A program made the translations under genes and the position numbers. The notes below the pieces were generated by a model. That model was not told the DNA's origin. It searched no databases and was given only the letters and a program-made list of their open reading frames with translations. Shown in pieces: positions 34,185-42,229 of a stretch of DNA of 64,000 nucleotides; the stretch's first letter is position 1; each line of letters starts with the position of its first letter. Origin of the DNA: Paracoccaceae bacterium (lineage in GTDB: Bacteria > Pseudomonadota > Alphaproteobacteria > Rhodobacterales > Rhodobacteraceae). Location of the stretch: positions 186,001 to 250,000 of the forward strand of contig JANSXY010000004.1 in NCBI GenBank assembly GCA_024742695.1, written 5' to 3'.

Positions 34185-37100
34185 TCAGAGCCCGGTGCGC
34201 CGCGCCTCGGTCATGAATTTCGAGGTCGAGGCGATCACGAACTGCCCGCGGCGGATCTTCTGGATCTTGCCCTGCCGCAGCAGCATCCCGAACGAGCGCA
34301 GGCTTTCCTCGCGGCTGAAGTCGCTTTCGTCGGCGATCCGCGCGACCTTCTGCAGGATCTGCGGGCGCGAGAAGTAGGTGTGCCCCTCGATGGCCGAGGT
34401 ATAGGCCGCCGCCGCCTCCAGCAGTTCGGGCAGGTTGTTGGCGCCCATCTTCTCGGCGAATTCGGCGAAATCGCGGCTCGCCTCCATCGCCTCGGCGGTC
34501 GACGGCGTGGTGTCGTCGAACTCCTCTTCCTCGGGATCGAAATCGTCGCGCAGCATGTTGCGGGTCGAGATCCGGCGCGGATGCACCGCCGGGTCCGTGC
34601 GCGGCCGGTCGACGCGCTGCGCGAAACCCAGCACCAGCGGGTCGGGCATGTCCGCCGCCGTGTCGGTATCGGCGCCCTCGCCGGTGATCACCGGGCGGCG
34701 CGGGCGGATCGCCTGGCTCAGATCCTCGCGAAACGGCGCGTCCGAGGCCGGCGGCAGTGGCGCGGGCAGGCGGCCGCTGTCGATGCGCTCGGCCTCCGCC
34801 GCGGCGACGGCGGCTTTCAGGTGGCTGATCGCGGACTGCCGGCGGCGGGTTTCGGCCTCCGACATCTCGCTGCTTGTCTTGTCGTCGATCCGGTCGACGA
34901 CGGCATCCTCGGCCCGACGGCTGAAGGGCGCGCCGTGATCGTCCTCCGCGTCGAACCCGTCTTCGTCCGCGGCCTCTGCCGGGATTTCCCCGGCGTCGTC
35001 TGCCGCGGTCTCCGCACGGTCGTTCCCGTCCGGGGTGTTATGGTCATCGTCTGCCGGCGCGCTTTCCGGTGCGGCGGAGTCGGCCAGCGCCGGCGTGTCG
35101 TCCCCGGCCGGTTCGGCGCGATCTTCCGCCGCGGCGATGGCGACCGCCGCCTCCGCCGCGATCCGCAGCGCTTCGGGGTCGCCCTCGAGCACCTCGCCGG
35201 GAGTGGTTTCGTCCCATTCCGCGCCGCTGTCCGCGTCACGGTCGGCGGCCTGTTCGGGGCCAAGCACGAGAACCGGCAGCGGCCCTTCGTCCGCTTCCGT
35301 TTGCTCGGGCTTCGGCGTCACGGCGGTGCGCGACCGGCCGAGGCCTCCGAAGAACCGCGCCCGCGCCCGCTGAAGAAGCGTCATCGGCCGCACCGGCGTG
35401 GCGTCGAACAGCACCGGTTCGGGAAGGTCTTCGGCACCGGTGGCGGCCGGTTCGGCCTTCGCTTCCCCGGCGGTTTCGGCCTCGGCTTCGGTCTCGGCCT
35501 CGGTCTCGGCAAGCTCGACCGCGGGTTCCGGCTCGGCCGTCTCCCCGGTTTGGTCGTCGCGATCCCCGGCGGCCTCGGCCTCGGCCTCGCCCTCGTCCGC
35601 CGCTGCGCGCGCTTCGGCATTCTCGGGCAGATCGATCAGGAACTCGTCCGGTTCCGGTTCGATGAGAATCTCGCCCCAGCTGTCGCCCTGGCTCTGCCAG
35701 GTTTCCGATCCCTCGTCCCAGGCGCTGGCTGTCAGCCGGCGGCCTTCCGGCTCCGCCTCGGCATCGGCCTCGACCGGCTCGCCGGGGATCTCGATCTCTG
35801 CCGCGACCTCTTCCTTGGCATGGTCCTCCGGCGCGGCGACATCCTCGGCCGCCGTCTCGGGTTCCGCGACCGCGGCGTCCCATTCTGCCTCGTCCGCCCG
35901 GTCTGCCGCCACGTCCGTGGCGGCGGTGTCTTCGGCCAAGGCGTCGGCGTCCCCGGCCATGTCCGGCTCGTGCTCCGGTACTGCGGCACGGGCTGCGACA
36001 TCGGCCTTCAGCGCGACGATCCGGGCAAGAATCGCGTCGACCTCGGCGTCGGTGCCGTCGGCACGCACCGGCTCTCCGGCCTCGGCTTCGGCCTCCGGGA
36101 CGGTTTCGGGTTCGGCGGTGTCGGCCGCTTCCGTTTCCGCAAGGGTTTCGAGTTCCTCGGCGGTTTCCGCGGCGGCGGCTTCGTCCTCGGCGGCGGCATC
36201 CGCCGCTTCCACCTCGGCCTCCTCGGCGACGGCGTCGGCCGCTTCCGGCTCGGCCTCGCCCGCCGCTTCCACGATGGCGTCGGCGGTTTCCTCCACGGCA
36301 GCCTCGTCCTCGGCGGCCGCATCCGCCGCTTCCACCTCGGCCTCCTCGGCGACGGCGCCGGCCGCTTCCGGCTCCGCCTCGCCCGCCGCTTCCGCGATGG
36401 CGTCGGCGGTTTCCTCCACGGCGGCTTCATCCTCGGCGGCGGCATCCGCCGCTTCCACCTCGGCCTCTTCGGCGATGGCGTCGGCCGCTTCCGGCTCCAC
36501 CTCGCCCGCCGCTTCCGCGATGGCGCCGGCGGTTTCTTCCACGGCGGCTTCGTCTTCGGCGACGGCGTCCAGCGCTTCGGCCTCGGCCTCCTCGGCGACG
36601 GCGTCGGCCGCTTCCGGCTCTCCCTCGGCCGCCGCTTCCGCGATGGCGTCGGCGGTTTCCTCCACGGCGGCTTCGTCTTCGGCGACGGCATCCACCGGTT
36701 CGGCCTCGGCCTCAGCGACGGCATCCGCCGCTTCCGGCTCCACCTCGCCCGCCGCTTCCGCGATGGCGTCGGCGGTTTCCTCCACGGCGGCTTCGTCCTC
36801 GGCGGCGGCATCCGCCGCTTCCACCTCGGCCTCCTCGGCGACGGCGTCGGCCGCTTCCTGCTCCGCCTCGGCCGCTTCCTGCTCCGCCTCGGCCGGTTCG
36901 GCAGTCGCCTCCGTTTCGGTGACGGCTTCGGCCTCTTCCGCGGTCTCGGTCTCGTCCTCGAAGGCACGGGCCAGCGCGCCTTCGGCGGCCGTGGCGGCCG
37001 CAAGCCCGGTTGCGAGACCGGCGACGCGCGGCGGCGCGGGTGCCGGTTCCGGCTCTTCGGCGAAGGCCACCGGGGCAGAGGTCACCGCGCGGCTTTCGGC

Positions 37101-37505
37101 CACCGCGGCGCGGATGCGCTGAAGCTTCGCCGCCACGCTTTCGACGACCTCGGCCGACAGCGGTTCTTCCGGCGGCTCGGCGGGCTGCGTGGCCGGGCGC
37201 GGCGCGCGGCGCGGTTCGGCCGCCGCCGGGGCCGGGCCGATGCCCGATGTCGGCTCCAGCCGCAGGTCGACGCCGTTGTCGCGCACCCGCGCCTCGACCT
37301 GCCGGGCGGTCTGCGCCTGCGCGATCCGCGCCAGCATATCGGCATCCGGTACCGGCGGCTCGGCACCGAAGAACCGGTCGTCGGCGGCGAGATCGCGGAA
37401 ATACTCGGCGATCGCCTTCATCGTGTCGAAGGGTTCGTCGAACCCCTCCAGCGTGCAAGAGAAGGTGCCGTAGGACACCGTGAGGATCTTGTTCGCGCCG
37501 GTCAT
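34185..37505 (-). CDS. Giant acidic repeat protein with conserved ends (unknown function)
   Basis: A 1106-residue protein. The first 60 residues (KILTVSYGTFSCTLEGF, then DTMKAIAEYFRDLAADDRFF) and the last 100 (FAEFAEKMGANNLPELLEAA to GKIQKIRRGQFVI) look conserved and folded; the C-terminal part is winged-helix-like. Between them lie hundreds of residues of Glu/Ala/Asp-rich, probably disordered or helical sequence, including five full and one partial copies of a 41-residue repeat (bases about 36165-36865). I do not recognise the function; relatives in Rhodobacterales carry vague chemotaxis labels that nothing here supports. Start uncertain: an ATG 3 codons upstream is also possible. Confidence 0.8.
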   Translation of the reverse strand: MTGANKILTVSYGTFSCTLEGFDEPFDTMKAIAEYFRDLAADDRFFGAEPPVPDADMLARIAQAQTARQVEARVRDNGVDLRLEPTSGIGPAPAAAEPRRAPRPATQPAEPPEEPLSAEVVESVAAKLQRIRAAVAESRAVTSAPVAFAEEPEPAPAPPRVAGLATGLAAATAAEGALARAFEDETETAEEAEAVTETEATAEPAEAEQEAAEAEQEAADAVAEEAEVEAADAAAEDEAAVEETADAIAEAAGEVEPEAADAVAEAEAEPVDAVAEDEAAVEETADAIAEAAAEGEPEAADAVAEEAEAEALDAVAEDEAAVEETAGAIAEAAGEVEPEAADAIAEEAEVEAADAAAEDEAAVEETADAIAEAAGEAEPEAAGAVAEEAEVEAADAAAEDEAAVEETADAIVEAAGEAEPEAADAVAEEAEVEAADAAAEDEAAAAETAEELETLAETEAADTAEPETVPEAEAEAGEPVRADGTDAEVDAILARIVALKADVAARAAVPEHEPDMAGDADALAEDTAATDVAADRADEAEWDAAVAEPETAAEDVAAPEDHAKEEVAAEIEIPGEPVEADAEAEPEGRRLTASAWDEGSETWQSQGDSWGEILIEPEPDEFLIDLPENAEARAAADEGEAEAEAAGDRDDQTGETAEPEPAVELAETEAETEAEAETAGEAKAEPAATGAEDLPEPVLFDATPVRPMTLLQRARARFFGGLGRSRTAVTPKPEQTEADEGPLPVLVLGPEQAADRDADSGAEWDETTPGEVLEGDPEALRIAAEAAVAIAAAEDRAEPAGDDTPALADSAAPESAPADDDHNTPDGNDRAETAADDAGEIPAEAADEDGFDAEDDHGAPFSRRAEDAVVDRIDDKTSSEMSEAETRRRQSAISHLKAAVAAAEAERIDSGRLPAPLPPASDAPFREDLSQAIRPRRPVITGEGADTDTAADMPDPLVLGFAQRVDRPRTDPAVHPRRISTRNMLRDDFDPEEEEFDDTTPSTAEAMEASRDFAEFAEKMGANNLPELLEAAAAYTSAIEGHTYFSRPQILQKVARIADESDFSREESLRSFGMLLRQGKIQKIRRGQFVIASTSKFMTEARRTGL
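36165..36865. repeat. Tandem ~123-bp coding repeats
   Basis: Five full units and a partial sixth, each about 41 codons (one copy is one to two codons shorter), encode variants of EAADAVAEEAEVEAADAAAE followed by DEAAVEETADAIAEAAGEVEP. Copies differ mainly at V/A/G positions in the last third, and copies two and three carry extra changes, so they are old rather than fresh duplications. Confidence 0.8.
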
Positions 37506-37645
37506 GCGATTCATCGCCTCTCAGGTTTCCGGTTCGACGCCCAGCGGGAACAGCAGGTGCCGATCACAGTATATAGGTTGGCCAAGGCAGGATGGACCCC
37601 GGGTTGCCGTTGCCTTTTGTCGCTACAATCCCCATCACTCGTCGC

Positions 37646-38350
37646 ATGGCAGGCATTCTCGTTCGGGCATCCGATGGCGTCACGATCGTTGGTGGGGGCA
37701 ACGTTACCCGCACCGCGGTGAACGAAGCGTTGACACTGGCGCCCCGTCTGGTGGCCGCCGACGGCGGTGCCGACCGGGCGCTCGGGCTGGGCCTGTGCCC
37801 CGAAGCGGTGATCGGCGACATGGACTCGATCACCCCGAAGGCCCGCGGCGCGATTCCGGCGGACCGCCTGCACCGTATTCCGAATCAGGATACCACCGAT
37901 TTCGAGAAATGCATGGGGGCGATCGCAGCGCCGCTCATGCTGGCGGTGGGGTTTTCAGGCCCGCGCGCCGATCATGCCCTTGCGGTGTGCAATGCGCTCG
38001 TCCGGTACGCCGACCGGCGCTGCATCGTGATCGGCGGGCGCGACATCGTCTTTGCCGCGCCGCCCCGGCTCGATCTGCCGGTGCGGGCCGGCACGCGGGT
38101 GTCGCTGTTCCCGCTCGCCCCGGTTCGGGGCGAAAGCCGGGGCCTGGCCTGGCCGATCGGCGGGCTGGAGTTCGCGCCGCAGGGGCGGATCGGCACCTCG
38201 AACCTCGCCACCGGGCCGGTGACGCTGGAGATGTCGGGACCGGGAATGCTGGTGATCCTGCCGCGCCGGGCGCTCAGGCTTGCGGCGGCGGCACTGGCGC
38301 CGGGCCTGCCAGGCGATCCGCCCGCGCCTGAAGCCGTTCGCGGTGGATGA
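37646..38350 (+). CDS. Thiamine pyrophosphokinase
   Basis: A 234-residue enzyme that makes thiamine diphosphate from thiamine and ATP. The signature residues are seen in AADGGADRALGLGL, GDMDSITP (58-65) and QDTTDFEKCM (81-90), plus GFSGPRADHALAV. The ATG giving MAGILVRASDG is chosen, since family proteins begin close to this point; an ATG 18 codons upstream is possible. The last 26 codons run into the opposite strand of the exporter gene (77-bp convergent overlap), making an unusual Ala/Pro tail after MLVILPR. Confidence 0.85.
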   Translation: MAGILVRASDGVTIVGGGNVTRTAVNEALTLAPRLVAADGGADRALGLGLCPEAVIGDMDSITPKARGAIPADRLHRIPNQDTTDFEKCMGAIAAPLMLAVGFSGPRADHALAVCNALVRYADRRCIVIGGRDIVFAAPPRLDLPVRAGTRVSLFPLAPVRGESRGLAWPIGGLEFAPQGRIGTSNLATGPVTLEMSGPGMLVILPRRALRLAAAALAPGLPGDPPAPEAVRGG

Positions 38351-39212
38351 TGTAAAGCCCCGAGGCAACGATCACCGCGATCCCGGCCCAGGTCAGCCCG
38401 TCGGGGAAATCGCCGAAGATCAGGTAGCCCACCAGCGTCGCCGTCACGATCTCGAGGTAGTGCAGCGGCGCCAGCGTGGCCGAGGGCGCGAAGGCCAGCG
38501 CGTAGGTGATCGCCATGTGGCTGACCGTGGCGGCGAGACCCACGCAGAACAGCCATAGCCAGAAGATGCCTTCTGGCATCACGAGGCTGATCTGCCAGTT
38601 GTCCGCCGCGCCGCCGATCAGGAGCGCGGGCAGCATCAGCGCCGCGGCGATCAGCGCGGTGTGAACCTGCATCGCCACCGGGTGCACCTCGCGCGACAGC
38701 CGCCGGGTGATCAGCATGTAGAGCGCGAAGAACAGCGCCGTCGCCAGCGGAAAGAAGGCGACGGCGCCGAACGTCATGAACGAGGGCTGGATCACCAGAA
38801 GCGACCCGGCGAAACCCACCACCGCCGCGCCCAGCCGCCGCGGGCCGACCTGCTCGCCCAGCGCCAGCTTGCCGATCAGGAGAATGATGAACGGTTCCAC
38901 GAAGACGATCGCCAGCGCGTCGGCGATCGGCATGACCCGCAGCGCGGCGACGAAGCTGTAGGTCGCCAGGATCGAGGTCACCGCCCGCCAGAAGCTGAGC
39001 GCGAGCGCGCGCCGTGACAGGCGCAGCGTCAGCCCCATCGCAAGCATCACCGGCAGCATCAGTGCCGCCTGCACGACGAAGCGCGCGAACGTCACCGTGC
39101 CCACCGGCACCGCCTGCGCCGCCAGCTTGGCGGCGACGTCGATCAGCGGTGCGACGATGCAGAAGGCCAGCATCAGCGCGACGCCGGGAAGGATGCGATC
39201 CTGCGTGGGCAT
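38274..39212 (-). CDS. DMT/EamA-family membrane transporter (second copy)
   Basis: A 312-residue ten-helix EamA protein, of the same subfamily as the one at 1255-2223 (shared EQVGPRR block and IIHRER/MIWREA ends). The start is the ATG giving MPTQDRILPGVALM. It overlaps the thiamine pyrophosphokinase gene tail-to-tail by 77 bp. Substrate unknown. Confidence 0.85.
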   Translation of the reverse strand: MPTQDRILPGVALMLAFCIVAPLIDVAAKLAAQAVPVGTVTFARFVVQAALMLPVMLAMGLTLRLSRRALALSFWRAVTSILATYSFVAALRVMPIADALAIVFVEPFIILLIGKLALGEQVGPRRLGAAVVGFAGSLLVIQPSFMTFGAVAFFPLATALFFALYMLITRRLSREVHPVAMQVHTALIAAALMLPALLIGGAADNWQISLVMPEGIFWLWLFCVGLAATVSHMAITYALAFAPSATLAPLHYLEIVTATLVGYLIFGDFPDGLTWAGIAVIVASGLYIIHRERLQARADRLAGPAPVPPPQA

Positions 39213-39357
39213 GGCGCATCCGCTAGCCGGTCGGGCGAAGGCCGTCCATCCCGTTTCCGACATCCGGCCCGCCGCTACGGCCGCTTGGAGCCGGGGCGGC
39301 GCCCTGCTAGCCTGCGCCCGCATCCACTCGGGAGCGCCGCAGCCGCGGCGGCAGGTG

Positions 39358-42072
39358 ATGGAGTTTCTGGCCGTTCTCGCAATCGCCTTCCTGGTCGGCC
39401 TGCCTGTCGCGGTCATCGTGCTGATCGTGCAGGTGGTGCGCCTGCGCGCGCGCGTCGCGGCGCTGGAACTGGCCGCGCCGGCGCCCGCCGCGCCGATCGC
39501 CGGTCGGGACCAGCGCGAAGCCCCGTCGCCGGTATCGGCACCCGAACCGGCCGCGGCGGAACCGGCGCCCGCGACCGGCCCCGGGATTTCCGCCGAACCG
39601 GCCAAACCGACCGAACCGGCCGGACCCTGGGGGGCCGCCGCGTCGGGGGACGGACGCCCGGATGCCGCGCCGAAACCCGAAGCGCCCTCGCCGGCGGGGG
39701 CCGGCCTGCGCTGGCTTGCCGCGAACTGGTTCTATGCGGTTTCGGCCCTGTCGCTCGTCCTCGCCGGGGTGTTTCTGGTGCAATACGGGATCGAGCGCGG
39801 GCTTCTGACGCCCTGGATGCGGGTCGCCGCCGCCTTCGCGCTGGGCGTCGCGCTGATCACTGCGGGCGAGGTGATCCGCCGCCGGGCCGGCGACGAGGGC
39901 GAGACCGCCGCGGCGCATCTGCCCTCGACCTTCTCGGCCGCCGGGATCGTCGTGATCTATGCCGCGATCCTCGCCGCGCGGTCGCTTTATGGCCTCGTCG
40001 GCGCCGGATCGGCCTTCGCCGGCCTCGTCATCGTCGGCGCGGTCGCGATCGTCTTCGGCTGGTTCTATGGCCGGTTCCTCGCCGCCGCGGGGCTTCTGGG
40101 GGCGGCAGCCGCGCCCTGGCTGGTGGGCGGCGATCCGGGGACGGTGGATTTCCTGTCGGCCTACTACGCGGCGCTTGGCGGGGTCGGGCTGGCGGTGGAC
40201 GCGGTGCGGCGCTGGGGCTGGGTGTCGGCGCTGGCGATCGGCCTCGCCTATCTCGGCGGGCGGATGGCGTTCGAGGCGGGCGCAGGGCTGGCGGGCCATG
40301 CCGGAATGCTTGCAGCGCTGGCCCTCATGGCCGTGGCGCTGCCCAGGCTGGAGATCTGGCCCAGCCATCCCGGTCCGGCGCTGTTGCCGGCGCTGGTGGC
40401 GCGGCGTCCCGCCGCGACGATCCCGCCGGTGCGGATCGCCTGGGCGGCGATGGTGACATCGGTCGCGCTGATCCTTGGCGCGGTGCAGGGCGCCGCGGCG
40501 GACGAGGCGCTGTTCGGCGCGGTGGTGCTGGCCGGTCTGGGCGTGCTGGCCGCGCTCTGGACCCGGGCCGCGCCGGGGCTTTTCGACCTTGCGTTGCCGC
40601 CGGCGCTGGCCTTCCTCGCGCTTCTTGTGCTGGAGCCGCTGACCGGCGGCGGCCTGCATGCGGGGTTCGCGGCCTTCGTGCCGGCCGAAGCGCCGGAAAC
40701 CGCGCCGCCCGCAACCGTCTCGATCCTCGTGGCGCTGGGCGCGGCGCTGGCCGGGGCGATGGCGCTGCGCGGCGGGCCGCAGCGCCGGGTGATGGCCGCG
40801 GCGGCGGCGGCGCTGGCCGTGGCGGTGCCGGTGGTGCTGGAACTGTTCTGGGTTCCCACGCCGGTGATCGGGGCCGGGCGCTGGGCCTTCCATGCCATCG
40901 CGCTGGCCGCGTTGGCGACGCTGGCCGCCGAACGCGCCGCCCGCGCCGACGCGGCGGACCATGCCCGCGCGGCCTTCGCCACGCTGGCGGCGCTGACGCT
41001 GGTGGCGCTGGCGCTGTTCGTGATGCTGGCCTCGACGGCGCTGACCGTGGCGCTTGCGGCGCTGATCGCGCTGGCCGCGGCGCTCGACCGCCGGTTCGAC
41101 CTGCCGGAAACGGCGCTGGCGCTGCATCTTGGCACCGCCACCATCCTGTGGCGGCTGATCGTCGACCCCGGCCTTGACGCCCATATGGAGGATCTGCCGC
41201 TGGCCGAGGTGGTGCTGGCCCATGCCGCCGCCCTGGCCGCTCTGGCGCTGGCGCGGGTGATCCTGCGGCCGGGCCGGGCGCGCGCCGCCGCGGTGCTCGA
41301 GACCGGTTTCATCACCGTCGCGGCGATCCTCGCCTCGATCCTCGTGCATCGCCTGGTTCTGACCGTGTCCGGCCCCGGCGCCGGATCGCATCACTGGGAG
41401 GCCGCGCTGCACGGGCTGGCCTGGACCGCGGCCGCGCTGGCGCAGTTCTGGCGCGCCGGGGCCGAGACCGGAGGCCTGCGTGCCCTGCGCAAGGCCGCCG
41501 CGGCACTGCTGGCGCTGCCCGCGTTGCTGGGTTTCCTGGCGGCGCTGATCTTCGAGAACCCGTATTTCGCCTATGCCGACGTGATCGCCGGGCCGCAGCC
41601 CTTCGACAGCCTCGCCATCGCCTACGCGCTGCCCGCGCTGGTCTTCGCGGTGCTTGCGGCGCGGCCGCCCCTGCCGCGCCTCGCGCCCGCCTTCGCCGGC
41701 GTCGCCGCGCTGTTCGGCGCGGTCTGGCTGGCGCTTTCGATCCGGCGGTTCTGGCAGGGCGCGGTCATGGAGAGCCTGGGCTTCGCCGACCCGGAGCTTT
41801 ACAGCTATACCGTCGCGCTTCTGGCGATCGGCGGCGCCGCCTTCTACCAGGCGATCGCCGCGCGGCGGCCCGTCCTGCGGCGGATCGCGACCGGGCTGAT
41901 CGGGCTTGCGGTGCTCAAGGTCTTCCTTGTCGATGCGGCGGACCTTGCCGGGCTTTTGCGGGTGTTCTCCTTCCTCGCGCTGGGCCTTGCGCTGGCCGGG
42001 CTCGCCTGGCTCAACCGCTGGGCCGCGCTGCGGTCCGGGGCCTCTGGACCCGCGCCGGGGCAGGGCCTATAA
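39358..42072 (+). CDS. DUF2339 large polytopic membrane protein
   Basis: A 904-residue inner-membrane protein. A first helix (LAVLAIAFLVGLPVAVIVLIVQVV) and a coiled stretch precede a Pro/Ala linker (about 45-115); about twenty-five or more hydrophobic helices follow, starting at LRWLAANWFYAVSALSLVLA. The WNWFVxxG-like entry and many small Ala/Leu helices match DUF2339, whose function is unknown but which is often suggested to act at the cell envelope. The start follows GGCAGGTG closely. Confidence 0.82.
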   Translation: MEFLAVLAIAFLVGLPVAVIVLIVQVVRLRARVAALELAAPAPAAPIAGRDQREAPSPVSAPEPAAAEPAPATGPGISAEPAKPTEPAGPWGAAASGDGRPDAAPKPEAPSPAGAGLRWLAANWFYAVSALSLVLAGVFLVQYGIERGLLTPWMRVAAAFALGVALITAGEVIRRRAGDEGETAAAHLPSTFSAAGIVVIYAAILAARSLYGLVGAGSAFAGLVIVGAVAIVFGWFYGRFLAAAGLLGAAAAPWLVGGDPGTVDFLSAYYAALGGVGLAVDAVRRWGWVSALAIGLAYLGGRMAFEAGAGLAGHAGMLAALALMAVALPRLEIWPSHPGPALLPALVARRPAATIPPVRIAWAAMVTSVALILGAVQGAAADEALFGAVVLAGLGVLAALWTRAAPGLFDLALPPALAFLALLVLEPLTGGGLHAGFAAFVPAEAPETAPPATVSILVALGAALAGAMALRGGPQRRVMAAAAAALAVAVPVVLELFWVPTPVIGAGRWAFHAIALAALATLAAERAARADAADHARAAFATLAALTLVALALFVMLASTALTVALAALIALAAALDRRFDLPETALALHLGTATILWRLIVDPGLDAHMEDLPLAEVVLAHAAALAALALARVILRPGRARAAAVLETGFITVAAILASILVHRLVLTVSGPGAGSHHWEAALHGLAWTAAALAQFWRAGAETGGLRALRKAAAALLALPALLGFLAALIFENPYFAYADVIAGPQPFDSLAIAYALPALVFAVLAARPPLPRLAPAFAGVAALFGAVWLALSIRRFWQGAVMESLGFADPELYSYTVALLAIGGAAFYQAIAARRPVLRRIATGLIGLAVLKVFLVDAADLAGLLRVFSFLALGLALAGLAWLNRWAALRSGASGPAPGQGL

Positions 42073-42229
42073 GCCCCGGCCATGACCGGTTGGATGGCAC
42101 CGATGGCGCGAATTACCGGCCCGGCGCTCTGAGCAGCAGAGCCGCCGGGACGACCCGCCATGCCCGCCGGCCGCCACCGCGCCCGGCCCCGGAACCGCCC
42201 GATCGAGGCCCGACCCAGGATTGCCCGAC

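Noticed and set aside
36165-36865. Tandem repeats as a possible CRISPR array or minisatellite
   Set aside because: Units are coding, 123 bp long without unique spacers, and keep the frame of the large acidic protein.
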